64,000 nucleotides of DNA. Origin: Akkermansiaceae bacterium (GTDB lineage: Bacteria; Verrucomicrobiota; Verrucomicrobiia; Verrucomicrobiales; DEV007). The notes under the pieces were generated by a model. The model saw nothing but the letters and a program-made list of their open reading frames with translations, was not told the DNA's origin and did not search any database. Location: NCBI GenBank assembly GCA_024233085.1, contig JACKQC010000007.1:154213-218212 (forward strand), written 5' to 3'. Below are positions 26,980 to 35,640 of this stretch, piece after piece (position 1 is the stretch's first letter; each line of letters starts with the position of its first letter). The translations under genes were made by a program, and so were the position numbers.

Positions 26980-27935
26980 CGAAACATCCCGCCTCCCCCG
27001 CCGTCCTTCTGACGACGATCCTGATCGCCGCCGCCATCGCGGCGCCCTTCGGACTTGGCCAGGAAAAGGCCCCGGCGCCGCTCACGGTGGCCGTGCTCGA
27101 TTTTCAAACGACGGACGAAGCCCTCGCCGGCCAGGGCGGCGACGCCGCGACCCTGCTGACCGGTCTGCTCAGCGCGAACCCCGATCTGGTTCTCGTCGAG
27201 CGGGCGGAACTGGAAAAAGTCCTCGGCGAAGCGGAGCTGACCCTTTCGGGAACCGTCTCCGGCGACACCGCTTCCAGGGTGGGCCAGCTCACGGGCGCCA
27301 AGGTGCTGGTCACGGGCCGGATGTTCCCGGCTGGCGGGGAAAACTACGCCGTGGTGAAGATCATCGGCACCGAGACCAGCCGCGTCTTTGGCCAGACCGC
27401 CAAGTTCGGCAAGGACGAGGGTTTCGCCGGGGGAATCGAGGCGCTTGCCGAGAAAGTCGGTCAAACCCTGGCGGAAAAGTCCGCCGATCTCGTCGCCAAA
27501 GTCGAGACGCCCGAGGAAAGGCTGACCCGTCTCAGGGGACTCGTCGCCGGCAAACCGTTGCCGAGCGTTTACGTCGCGATCCCCGAGGAACACATCAGCC
27601 GCCGGATCCCCGATCCCGCCGCCCAGACGGAGATCCAGAAAACGCTGCAGGATGTCGGCTTCAAGCTGGCGGATTCCTCCGAAGCGGCCGATGTCGTCGT
27701 CACCGGCGAGGCGTTCAGCGAGACGGCGGGTCGCCGGGCCAATCTGGTTTCCTGCCGCGCCCGGGTCGAAGTGAAGGTGGTCAGGAAGTCCGCCAAGGGA
27801 GAGCTGAAGGTCGACCGGCAAACCAGCGTGGCGGTCGATCTGGCCGAGAATGTCGCCGCCAAGTCCGCCCTCCAGAACGCGGGCTCGGCTCTCGCGGAGC
27901 GGCTGATCGCGACCATGGTCAGCCAAGGCGGGTGA
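26976..27935 (+). CDS. CsgG-like secreted protein
   Basis: 319 residues. After a signal peptide (ending near LGQEKAPAP), the sequence LTVAVLDFQTTDEA, then LVLVERAELEKVLGEAEL, then AKVLVTGRMFPAGGENYAVVKI fits the CsgG/FlgT-like fold seen in curli secretion and related lipoproteins. There is no lipobox Cys, so it is probably soluble in the periplasm. A second half (after LPSVYVAIPEEHIS) looks like a related domain involving AADVVVTGEAFS. It overlaps the preceding gene by 4 bp. A specific secretion role is inference only. Confidence 0.68.
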   Translation: MTKHPASPAVLLTTILIAAAIAAPFGLGQEKAPAPLTVAVLDFQTTDEALAGQGGDAATLLTGLLSANPDLVLVERAELEKVLGEAELTLSGTVSGDTASRVGQLTGAKVLVTGRMFPAGGENYAVVKIIGTETSRVFGQTAKFGKDEGFAGGIEALAEKVGQTLAEKSADLVAKVETPEERLTRLRGLVAGKPLPSVYVAIPEEHISRRIPDPAAQTEIQKTLQDVGFKLADSSEAADVVVTGEAFSETAGRRANLVSCRARVEVKVVRKSAKGELKVDRQTSVAVDLAENVAAKSALQNAGSALAERLIATMVSQGG

Positions 27936-27963
27936 GGAGGCGGGCGGCCCGTTTTTCCCCCAA

Positions 27964-28725
27964 ATGAACAAGGAAACCAGCCTGTTGGGAAAGGTCGCCT
28001 TCGTCTCGGGCGCCTCGAGCGGGATTGGCCGGGCCATCGCGATCGCGCTGGGGGCGGCCGGGGCGCGTGTCGCCCTCTGCGCGCGCCGGCGCGACCGGCT
28101 CGAGGCGGTGGCGAAAACGATCGCCGACGCCGGGGGAGAGGCGTGGGTGGAAACCGCGGACTTCCTCCACGTCAACGAAATCGACGCCGCGATCCGGGGC
28201 GCGGCTGACCGCTGGGATGGACGGCTCGACATCCTGGTCAACGCGGCCGGCGTCGGGCGCCAGGCGAGGCTGATGGACGGGGACACGGCCGACTGGCGCG
28301 AAATGCTCGAGGTCAACGTGCTCGCCCTGGCGGTCGCCTGTCGCGAGGCGCTGAAGTTCTTTCCCGAGTCCGGCGGCCAGATCGTGAACCTCTCCAGCAT
28401 GTCAGGCCATCGCGTGCCCGGCCGGGGCGGTTTCTACGCCGCCACCAAGTTCGCCGTGCGCGCCATGACCGAGGGTTTGCGGCAGGAACTGCGCGCGGCG
28501 GGCAATCCCACACGCGTCGGCAGTGTGTCGCCCGGATTCGTCGACACCGAAATGCTCGACGATTATTTCCGACCCGGAACGGGCGGCGCGACGCGGTATG
28601 GGTCCATCGGTTATGAAATCCTGAAGCCGGAGCAGGTCGCGGCGGTGGTGATGAGCCTGCTCGCCCTGCCGGCGGCGGCGGAAATCACCGATGTGCTGAT
28701 GCGACCGACCGCGCAGGCGCTGTGA
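27964..28725 (+). CDS. Short-chain dehydrogenase/reductase (SDR)
   Basis: 253 residues, full length. Rossmann nucleotide-binding motif GASSGIGRAIA near residue 16, NAAG at 98-101, catalytic Ser in NLSSMSG and Tyr158-x-x-x-Lys162 in YAATK. It oxidises or reduces an unidentified alcohol or ketone using NAD(P). The ALCARRRDRLEAV segment with two Arg after the second strand suggests NADP preference. It starts 28 bp after the CsgG-like gene, but a functional link is not evident. Confidence 0.9.
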   Translation: MNKETSLLGKVAFVSGASSGIGRAIAIALGAAGARVALCARRRDRLEAVAKTIADAGGEAWVETADFLHVNEIDAAIRGAADRWDGRLDILVNAAGVGRQARLMDGDTADWREMLEVNVLALAVACREALKFFPESGGQIVNLSSMSGHRVPGRGGFYAATKFAVRAMTEGLRQELRAAGNPTRVGSVSPGFVDTEMLDDYFRPGTGGATRYGSIGYEILKPEQVAAVVMSLLALPAAAEITDVLMRPTAQAL

Positions 28726-29037
28726 GGAGGAGCGAAACGGGCGGGCGAACGCCGAACCGAACGGGCTTGCCGTCGCGAAGCCCTTTTGTGAACCGGGAGA
28801 GGGGAGGAACGCGGAAAAAGGGGAATTCGGGCGAAATTTTGTCTAATTCGACAACTTCAGCCTCCAATTACAAGAAATTTCAGTTGACTTAAAATTTCGG
28901 ATAAATTAGCTAGCCTTACTTCCCAAAATCTCTATAATTTCTTGAAGCGTCCATGAATACCTGGCGTAAGTTGGGGATCCACTTTCCGCGCCGGATCATT
29001 CACCGCCCACCACCTTGAGCCCGTTCCCTCAGCGCCC
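28726..29037. promoter_or_regulatory. AT-rich promoter-bearing gap before the roadblock/GTPase locus
   Basis: Bases 28840-28945 are much more AT-rich than the surroundings. TTGACT occurs at 28884-28889 and a consensus TATAAT at 28933-28938, but they are too far apart to be paired, so I cannot name a single promoter. The long leader after TATAAT (about 100 nt) precedes the first gene of the locus. No gene was recognised. Confidence 0.4.
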
Positions 29038-31950
29038 ATGTCCTTTTCATTTCGGAATCTGTTCTCGCAGGACGCGAAAATGGAGGCGGAGACGCCCATG
29101 AACCAGCCACCTCCAGCCGGTGCCCAATCGATTCTCGATCCCGCCGGATCGCTCTCGGCGTACATGCCGAGACGCGAGGGCGCGGTGGAAGGCGGCGGCG
29201 GCGGTGGCGGGGCACCGTTTCCGCCCACGCCCATGCCCGGTGGTGGAGCGCCGTTTCAGCCCACGCCCATGCCGACGAACAGCGGCAGTTTCGAGGCCAT
29301 GTTCGGGGGCGGCGGATCGCAGCCGGGTCAGACGCCGCCGCCGGCGGCGGGCCATCCCGTGGAATCCCGAGGCGGTGGCGGCAATCCCTTCGAATCGGCG
29401 GATGGCAGTTTCGGCCAGCGGATGGGCATGGGCGGCCCGGGCGGTGGAGCACCGTCCCAGGGGCGCAGGCAGAGCTATTCGATTCGCGACGTGCTGCCTT
29501 TCATTCCCCCGGCCCTCGTGGCGCAGGGGGGCGTGCCGATGGATCGCTCCCTCCAGATCGAAATGCCCGCCGACGGGTCGCACGATGTGAAACTCTCCGC
29601 GATTTACACGGCTTGTCCGGATCTCTTCGCGGCGGAGATCACCCCGCTGAACGACTCGAGGATCACGCTTCCCGATCCGGATTCGTCGTCGGCGACCGGC
29701 GCGGCCGCCGGACAGAGCTGGCAGGTGGGGGGACTCCCGCAGCCCCGGGATCGGGAGTCGGTTCCGGCCGGTTTTTCGATGGCGACGGCCGCCCCGTCCT
29801 CGAGGGGCGCGGCGGAGGAAAACCCGTTCGCCTCGCCGGCGATGGCCGCCCAGGGAGCGGAACGGTCGGCCGTCGAGATGGGGGATAATCCCTTCGCGAA
29901 TCAGTTCGCCGCTCCCATGCCGGTTCGGGCCGGCGGATTTGACGCGGGAAACCCGTTTTTGTCCCATCCGGAAGAACCCGCCGGGGCGGGAAGCGTGCCG
30001 GTGGAGGTGATGCCCGTCGGCGACAGCCAGGCGGCGGTTTTCGGCGATCGCCCGGGCGGTGACTCGGGAAATCCCGGCGCGGGACCGGTTCAAAACGCCG
30101 CGCCGGAAATGTCCCCCTTCGGTTTTCCGCCGCCGCGCGAGGAGGGACAATCGCAGTTTTTCGGCGCCTTCGGCACTCCGCCATCGCCCTCGCCGCATTC
30201 GAACGCCTTCGGTGGTGGCGGCGGCGGTTTCGAGGGCGGTTCCGCCTTTGGTGGCGGCGCGGCGCCCCGACCGGCGCCGGAAGGGAGGGAAGAATTCGCG
30301 GCGCCTCCTCATCCCCCGGAATACGAGCGTCCCGCCCACTCCGAGCCGTCGACGGAAGGCCGATCCTTCGAGGCGCAGTGGCCCTCGCAGCCGCCGGTCG
30401 CCCAGACGGCGGAGGGAAATCCCTTCGCGACGCCGGGCAGTCCCGCCGCGCCCTCGCCGGCGCCCGCAAATCCCTGGGGCCAGGCCTCGCCCGCCGGTGC
30501 GGAGACCCCGCGCGGCGGCGGAGCCGACTTTGGTGGCCAGACCCATCCCTTCGCGGGCGGTTTCGAGCAGCCCGCGCCCCCGTCGCCGCCGGCCCCGTCG
30601 TCGCCATTTTCCGCGCCGGAAAACTCCTTCGGAGGATGGGGCGCGCCGGCTTCTCCATCGCCGCCCGGGCCGCCGACCCACGAAGCTCCGCACCAGGCGG
30701 AGACCCCCTTCGGCACGGGATTTTCCACGCCCTTTTCCGAGCAGGCCCGTCAGGATTGGGGGGCTCAACCGGAGCCGATGTCGCCGGGCGGCGGCGCGGC
30801 GCCCTTTTTCGCGCCTCAAAACGCCCCCGCCCCCGAAACGGCCCCGACCCGCCAGCCCGAGCCGGTGCCGTGGGGAAATCCCGAGCCCGCCCGACCCGCA
30901 TTCCAGGCTCCGATCTACGGCGGCGGGGCCGAGAGTCCGAACCGGTCGGATCCCTTCGCGCCGTTGCCGTCCCGTCCGGCCGAGGCGCCGACCGCCTTTC
31001 AGGGGCCGCCCGCGGCGCCGGAATCGCCCGCCCCTGGCGGCGGCGGCGAACTTTTCGGCCGGCCAACGCAGTCCGCGGAGGCGGGTGGCGTATTCCACGG
31101 CCGCTCCGCCGGAGACGATGAGGAAAGCGAATACGCGGCCTTTCTTCCCCCTTCGGTCGAGGCTTCGGACGACGGGTTCCAGGCCGAGTTCATGAAGCCG
31201 TTTTCGCCGGAGCTGGCTCCGACGCCCGCGACGGCGATGCCGCAAAGCGGGCCGCCCGCCGCCTTCGACGCGCTGAATCCGGCCCGGGGTTTCGAGGCGC
31301 CCGCCCCGGCGCGTGACTGGAGTCCGCCTCCGGCCGGGCAGGGTGGGGCGCCCGCGTTTCCCGACCAGCCGCCGCAGCCGCGGCCGCAGCACCCGTCGCA
31401 ACAAGCCCGGCAGCAGGCGTCGCCGCCGGCCTCGAGCGCGGTCGCGGAGAAGCGGACTTTCTTCGATGAATTGCAGAGCGTCAGCCAGCCGATGCCGGGT
31501 CAGCGACCGGCCCCGGAGCCACCGCCGGCGAAGCCCACGCTCGAGTTCGCCGACCGCGTCGATCGCGATGTCGAGTTGCGGGCGGTTTTCGGGACGGACG
31601 AGCCATTCGACGCGCCGACGGTGGCACGGTTGACCGCGGAATTGCCCGGCGTGGCCGCCTGTGTGTTCAACGGCGGCAACGGCGTCGCGTCGCGCTGGCC
31701 CGACAACGAGGCCAACGCCCAGCTCGCCCGCGAAATCGGGTCGCTGCTGCGAACGGCGCGCGAATTGGCGAACCTGACGGGCGCGGGCGGAGCCGAGACC
31801 TTCACCATGCACACGGATCGCGGCATCATCAGTCTCTTCACGCACGGCGAGGCCTGCCTGGCCGTGCGGCACAAGCCGGGGGAATTCGACCCCGGCGTCC
31901 GGGAAAAGCTGATGCTGGTCTCCCGGGGAGCCGCGGCCCTGAGCCGCTGA
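29038..31950 (+). CDS. Long Pro/Gly-rich protein with C-terminal roadblock-like domain
   Basis: 970 residues, no signal peptide. Residues 1-145 and about 225-840 are low-complexity, rich in Pro, Gly, Ala and Ser, with at least five NPF tripeptides (for example GNPFESAD, GNPFATPG) and many FG pairs, so they are probably disordered. One ordered island at about 148-222 contains YSIRDVLPFIPPALVAQGG and later VKLSAIYTACPDLFAAEI. The last about 120 residues (after TLEFADRVDRDVELR) look like a roadblock/LC7 domain: VAACVFNGGNGVASRWP, then EIGSLLRTARELANL and ISLFTHGEACLAVRH. It precedes an MglA GTPase and an MglB-like gene, and roadblock proteins bind such GTPases. It could be a scaffold or effector. 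The precise role is unknown. Confidence 0.6.
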   Translation: MSFSFRNLFSQDAKMEAETPMNQPPPAGAQSILDPAGSLSAYMPRREGAVEGGGGGGGAPFPPTPMPGGGAPFQPTPMPTNSGSFEAMFGGGGSQPGQTPPPAAGHPVESRGGGGNPFESADGSFGQRMGMGGPGGGAPSQGRRQSYSIRDVLPFIPPALVAQGGVPMDRSLQIEMPADGSHDVKLSAIYTACPDLFAAEITPLNDSRITLPDPDSSSATGAAAGQSWQVGGLPQPRDRESVPAGFSMATAAPSSRGAAEENPFASPAMAAQGAERSAVEMGDNPFANQFAAPMPVRAGGFDAGNPFLSHPEEPAGAGSVPVEVMPVGDSQAAVFGDRPGGDSGNPGAGPVQNAAPEMSPFGFPPPREEGQSQFFGAFGTPPSPSPHSNAFGGGGGGFEGGSAFGGGAAPRPAPEGREEFAAPPHPPEYERPAHSEPSTEGRSFEAQWPSQPPVAQTAEGNPFATPGSPAAPSPAPANPWGQASPAGAETPRGGGADFGGQTHPFAGGFEQPAPPSPPAPSSPFSAPENSFGGWGAPASPSPPGPPTHEAPHQAETPFGTGFSTPFSEQARQDWGAQPEPMSPGGGAAPFFAPQNAPAPETAPTRQPEPVPWGNPEPARPAFQAPIYGGGAESPNRSDPFAPLPSRPAEAPTAFQGPPAAPESPAPGGGGELFGRPTQSAEAGGVFHGRSAGDDEESEYAAFLPPSVEASDDGFQAEFMKPFSPELAPTPATAMPQSGPPAAFDALNPARGFEAPAPARDWSPPPAGQGGAPAFPDQPPQPRPQHPSQQARQQASPPASSAVAEKRTFFDELQSVSQPMPGQRPAPEPPPAKPTLEFADRVDRDVELRAVFGTDEPFDAPTVARLTAELPGVAACVFNGGNGVASRWPDNEANAQLAREIGSLLRTARELANLTGAGGAETFTMHTDRGIISLFTHGEACLAVRHKPGEFDPGVREKLMLVSRGAAALSR

Positions 31951-32096
31951 CAACCTATTTTTTCCAGCGCACGCCGCCACGCTTTACGCACCGTTTCGCG
32001 GCGGGATTCTTTTCCCGCCTCAGGCGACCGGAAATCGCGAAACGCCGGGGCGGACGAGCGTCGCCAACGACAGTCCCCCCCTCTTTTTTCGACCGA

Positions 32097-32789
32097 ATGG
32101 CCGTTTACAACCACGATTCCCGAGAGGTTCAGTTCAAGATCGTCTATTGCGGCGCGCCGCTCAGCGGCAAGACGACGAACCTCATCCACATCCACGAGCG
32201 GCTGGCGCCCGGGACACGCGGCGACCTGGTTTCCATCGCGACGGCCCGGGAACGGACGCTGTTTTTCGACTATCTGCCGGTGCACGCGACCGAGATCGCC
32301 GGTTATCGGACGCGGTTTCAGCTCTACACGGTGCCGGGGCAGAAGGTTTACGACGAGACACGGCAGATCGTGCTCCGGGGCGCGGACGGCATCGTGTTTG
32401 TCGCCGATTCGGACCCGGAACGGGCCGGCGAAAATCTCGAGGCGCTCGAGGCCACCCGCGACGCCCTGCGGTTGCTGGGGCGGACGACGGACCGGTTGCC
32501 GGCCGTTTTCCAATACAACAAACGCGACCTGCCCCGGGCCATGCGGCCGGAGGAAATGGACGAGGCCCTCGGGGTGGCGCGTCCCAGCTTTCTCGCCTGC
32601 GCGAAAAGCGGCTACAACGTGTTTGCCACGCTCGACGCGGTTTCCCAGGAGGTGCTCCGCCATTTCCACACCCGCCGACTCCAGCGGGACGCCACCCTGC
32701 CGCCGCGCGCCACCGAGACGGGGTCGCGCCCGGCTTCGCCTCCGACGGCGGCCGAATCCGAGCCGAACACCCCCGCGCTGGCCCGTTGA
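32097..32789 (+). CDS. MglA-like small GTPase
   Basis: 230 residues. Ras-like fold with P-loop GAPLSGKT (19-26), switch region with the MglA-type YTVPGQKVYDETRQIVLRG (residues 77-95) and specificity motif NKRD (141-144). MglA controls cell polarity and motility machinery in myxobacteria and has relatives across bacteria. The C-terminal about 45 residues are a Pro/Thr-rich tail not typical of MglA. It is followed 56 bp later by an MglB-like gene, the usual GAP partner, and preceded by a roadblock protein. This supports a GTPase switch in this locus; the target is not known. Confidence 0.85.
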   Translation: MAVYNHDSREVQFKIVYCGAPLSGKTTNLIHIHERLAPGTRGDLVSIATARERTLFFDYLPVHATEIAGYRTRFQLYTVPGQKVYDETRQIVLRGADGIVFVADSDPERAGENLEALEATRDALRLLGRTTDRLPAVFQYNKRDLPRAMRPEEMDEALGVARPSFLACAKSGYNVFATLDAVSQEVLRHFHTRRLQRDATLPPRATETGSRPASPPTAAESEPNTPALAR

Positions 32790-32845
32790 CCTTGATTTCG
32801 CGTGAATTTTGCCCGCTCCTCTCCTTTCCCCTGTATTTTCGCCCC

Positions 32846-33523
32846 ATGAACGCGCCCCGCGCCTCCGAAAACTGGAACGCCGACGACCTTGAGATGACGG
32901 CGGAGACCTCCGCGCGCGCCGAGGCGATCCTGCGTGAGTTCGCGACCGACGCCGAGCTGGACATCGCCCTTGTCGTCGATGCCGGCGGCGGCATGATCGC
33001 CGGGGTGGCGACCCGGCCGGATGTGGATGTGGACACGGTGGGCGCCCTGGTGGCCGGCGCGTTCGGCGCGGTGCGGGCGCTGGCGCGCGAGCTGGGCGAG
33101 ACGGCCATCGCCGAGAGCGTTCATCACGGGGACCGCGACACGCTTTACCTCCGCGAGATCGACCATCGGCTGCTGTTGCTCGGAGTCGCCGGGGTCGGCC
33201 AGCCGGCCGGCATTGTCCGCGAAAAAGGCTCGGCGATCGCGATGGAGCTGAGCGCGCTGTTTGGCCCGGCGGCGGCTCCGGAGCCGGCGGACGAGGAGTC
33301 TCCCTTCGAGGCGGAGGACGGCGACGATGACGCCCTGTTCGAGGCCGCCTTCGAGCTGGACGAGGAGGATGACGAAGATCCGGCTCACGAGAGCCCGGAA
33401 CCGGCTCCGACCCAACAGGGTATGGTCGGTGACCCAACCCTGTTGGGTCGAAAGATCGAGGCCGCCGCCGGGGGCGATCCGGAAGAGGCCGGCGGGCCGC
33501 GCTACGTGTTCGACATTGGATGA
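32846..33523 (+). CDS. Roadblock/MglB-like protein with acidic C-terminus and embedded repeat
   Basis: 225 residues. The first about 140 residues have a roadblock/LC7 pattern: helix with EAILREFATDAEL, strands IALVVDAGGGMIAGV and a helix VGALVAGAFGAVRALARELG, then strands TLYLREIDHRLLLLGV. MglB acts as GAP for MglA. Residues 145-187 are very acidic. Residues about 188-201 (TQQGMVGDPTLLGR) are encoded by a 41-bp palindromic element, after which the frame continues for about 23 residues to YVFDIG. The element did not break the frame. Whether the tail is functional or a tolerated insertion is unclear. Confidence 0.72.
   Translation: MNAPRASENWNADDLEMTAETSARAEAILREFATDAELDIALVVDAGGGMIAGVATRPDVDVDTVGALVAGAFGAVRALARELGETAIAESVHHGDRDTLYLREIDHRLLLLGVAGVGQPAGIVREKGSAIAMELSALFGPAAAPEPADEESPFEAEDGDDDALFEAAFELDEEDDEDPAHESPEPAPTQQGMVGDPTLLGRKIEAAAGGDPEEAGGPRYVFDIG
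33409..33449. repeat. 41-bp palindromic element inside the MglB-like gene
   Basis: A textbook copy: arms GACCCAACAGGGT and ACCCTGTTGGGTC are perfect inverted repeats around a 15-nt centre. It is read in frame within the acidic C-terminal region of the host gene. 41 is not a multiple of three, so insertion must have come with extra bases or another indel, or the downstream tail has been reframed. Confidence 0.9.
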
Positions 33524-33665
33524 AAACCGGCCGCCACAGGACTTTTCGCGACGGGGCGCCGGATTTTTCGGGCGCGCTCGCTTCCCGCTTTGAATTCGGC
33601 GCGGATTATGCTAGACCTTGCGTCCGCGCACGCACACAAACCGCTTTCGGAGGGAGTACACGACC

Positions 33666-34367
33666 ATGATGGATTTGATCTTGAAGGGGGGGCCGCTGAT
33701 GTGGCTCCTGTTGGGTTGCAGCATTCTGACCATCGCCATTTCACTGGAGCGCTATTTTCAGTTCCACCGGGCGCGCGTCGACGTGGGCGACCTGCTTCAC
33801 GGACTGAGAAACCTGATCCGCAACCGCAACTACGCCGAGGCGCTTCACGAATGCGCCGGCACCCCGGGGCCGGTGGCCCGCGTCATCCACTCCGCGATCA
33901 TCCGCCACGACGCGCCGCGCTCCGAGCTGAAGGAGATCGTGCAGGAAAGCGGCCAGCTCGAGGTGCCGAAGGTGGAGAAATACCTCGCGGTGCTGCTTTC
34001 GGTCGCCTACGTGGCGCCGCTGATCGGCCTGCTGGGCACGGTGCTGGGGCTGGTGAACACCTTTGTGCAGGTCAACGCGGCGGGCGGCTACGCCACGGCC
34101 ACGGAAATCTCCAAGGGCGTTTACATGAGCCTGATCACCTCGGCCGCCGGCCTGATGGTGGCGATCCCGGCTTTCGTTTTCTATTCCTTCCTGCGCGCCT
34201 ATGCCAAGACGCTGATGCACGACATGGAGCGGGCGGGAATCGAGATCGTGAACATCATCTGCGACCTGCGCCGCGAGCGCTCCGACATCATCGCCCTGCA
34301 TCCGAACCGCCCGGCGGAGGAGGATCCCGGTGAAGAGGCGGGCGCGGCCGCCGGCTCGAATCCTTGA
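33666..34367 (+). CDS. ExbB/TolQ/MotA-family proton channel subunit
   Basis: 233 residues from MMDLILKGGP. Three membrane segments: about 8-26 (LMWLLLGCSILTIAISLE), then LSVAYVAPLIGLLGTVLGLVNTF and ISLITSAAGLMVAIPAFVFY-like, with the conserved APLIGLLGTVLGL stretch. It forms the pentameric proton channel that powers work across the inner membrane. The ExbD-type gene follows with a 4-bp TTGA overlap. The neighbours are GTPase and roadblock genes rather than tonB-dependent receptors, which is unusual. A second Met at the next codon is possible. Confidence 0.85.
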   Translation: MMDLILKGGPLMWLLLGCSILTIAISLERYFQFHRARVDVGDLLHGLRNLIRNRNYAEALHECAGTPGPVARVIHSAIIRHDAPRSELKEIVQESGQLEVPKVEKYLAVLLSVAYVAPLIGLLGTVLGLVNTFVQVNAAGGYATATEISKGVYMSLITSAAGLMVAIPAFVFYSFLRAYAKTLMHDMERAGIEIVNIICDLRRERSDIIALHPNRPAEEDPGEEAGAAAGSNP

Positions 34368-34774
34368 AACTCGCCTCCACACTTCCGGAGCGAACCGCTC
34401 CGCTCTACACGGCGCCGCTGCTCGACGCGGTGCTGCTGCTGCTGATTTTTTTCCTGCTGGGCTCGAATTTCATCCTCAAGTCGGGGGTGGCGGTGGAGAT
34501 GCCCTTTTCGGAGTCCAGCCTGCCGGCGATCGAGCGCTCCCACTACGTGACGGTCGAGCCGGGAGCGGTGGCGCGGATCTACTTCAACGAGGATCGCGTC
34601 ACCCTGGAGGAATTGGAAAAACGCCTCGCCGAATCGGTCGACCAGGCCCGCCACGTCATCGTGCTGGGCGGCGAACGGGCCGACTACGGAACGGTGATGA
34701 CGGTCGCCAATCTCGCGCTGAAACAGGGCTACGAGGTCGCTTTCGCCACCACGCCCGAGACGGCGAACCCCTGA
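34364..34774 (+). CDS. ExbD/TolR-family protein
   Basis: 136 residues, with a TTG start overlapping the stop of the ExbB gene (TTGA). One membrane helix, APLLDAVLLLLIFFLLGSNF, carries the Asp that conducts protons in ExbD. The periplasmic domain has the TolR/ExbD-like pattern VTVEPGAVARIYFNEDRVTLEELEKRLAE and ends with LALKQGYEVAFAT. With ExbB it should form a proton-driven motor. No ATG is available upstream or near the start, supporting the TTG. Confidence 0.83.
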   Translation: MKLASTLPERTAPLYTAPLLDAVLLLLIFFLLGSNFILKSGVAVEMPFSESSLPAIERSHYVTVEPGAVARIYFNEDRVTLEELEKRLAESVDQARHVIVLGGERADYGTVMTVANLALKQGYEVAFATTPETANP

Positions 34775-34781
34775 GCAAGCC

Positions 34782-35612
34782 ATGGACGATTCGAAGGCCC
34801 CGGGCGCGGAGTCGGTCCTGCCGGGTGACGGAGGGCGGGGAGGGCTCCTGTTCGCCTGGAGCCACTCGGGACCGGCGGTGCATCTGGGGGTTTTTATCGC
34901 GGCGTCGCTGGTGGCGCATCTTCTCGGCTTTTACCTTTTCCAGGTGGTGTATCCCTCGTCGGGCCGGCTCGAACCGGTGCCGGAACGCATCGTCCTGCTC
35001 GACGCCTCGGAGCCGGCGGTGGCGTCCCTGATGCGCCAGATCAACGACCGGCTCGTCTTTCTGCGGCCCGGATCGGAGTCCAGCGTGGCGCGGGTGAGTC
35101 TGTCCGACTACGCGGTGCGGTTTTCTCCGTCGTATCCGGATTACCGACCGGGTTTCAAGGTGCGGTCGCCGCTGGAGGTGACCGCATCGGTTCCTCGTCC
35201 CGAACCGGGCGCCAGGGCGGCGCTCGATCTGGAATTGGTCTTGCCTCCGGTGGATCGCTCGGTCCAGGCCCTGGACGGGAAAGGCGGGGCCTCACGCGCT
35301 CCCGACGCCCTTCTCCCCCCGGCGCGCTGGAAACTCGGCGGGGGACTGGCGGGTCGGGCCCTGGAAAAGGGCGACGTTTTTGCCGGCGAACTGGACACGC
35401 GGGCGGAGGCGGGCACGCTCTCCGGCCGGCTGATGCTGGGCGTCGACGCGGCGGGCCAAATCCGTCACGTCCTGCCGGCGCCCGGCGCGGAAAACGGGGA
35501 ACCCCGAAGCGGCGAAACGCCGGAGATGCGGCAATGGCTGCGGGAGCGGCTGCGATTCGCCCCGAAACCGGGCGCGGAAATCGAATGGGGGGAGTGGGAA
35601 TGGGTGCGCTGA
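34782..35612 (+). CDS. TonB-position membrane-anchored protein
   Basis: 276 residues, 7 bp after ExbD. One membrane segment (VHLGVFIAASLVAHLLGFYLF) follows a short cytoplasmic part, giving a periplasmic body with a Pro-containing linker. The C-terminal part, SGRLMLGVDAAGQIRHVLPAP, then a final helix and EIEWGEWEWV, has a faint TonB C-terminal flavour. The position after exbB-exbD supports a TonB/TolA-type energy-transducing arm, but sequence similarity is too weak to be sure. Confidence 0.5.
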   Translation: MDDSKAPGAESVLPGDGGRGGLLFAWSHSGPAVHLGVFIAASLVAHLLGFYLFQVVYPSSGRLEPVPERIVLLDASEPAVASLMRQINDRLVFLRPGSESSVARVSLSDYAVRFSPSYPDYRPGFKVRSPLEVTASVPRPEPGARAALDLELVLPPVDRSVQALDGKGGASRAPDALLPPARWKLGGGLAGRALEKGDVFAGELDTRAEAGTLSGRLMLGVDAAGQIRHVLPAPGAENGEPRSGETPEMRQWLRERLRFAPKPGAEIEWGEWEWVR

Positions 35613-35640
35613 GAGGCGGGCCGTGCTATTTTTGCCGGCG

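Noticed and set aside
22682..28725. A full curli operon
   Set aside because: No curli subunit, nucleator or CsgE/F-like gene is present, only CsgG-like folds.
28884..28938. A complete sigma-70 promoter from TTGACT and TATAAT
   Set aside because: The two boxes are about 43 bp apart, too far to work together.
29047..31980. A long minus-strand frame opposite the Pro/Gly-rich gene
   Set aside because: Arg- and Gly-rich mirror of a low-complexity gene, with no motifs.
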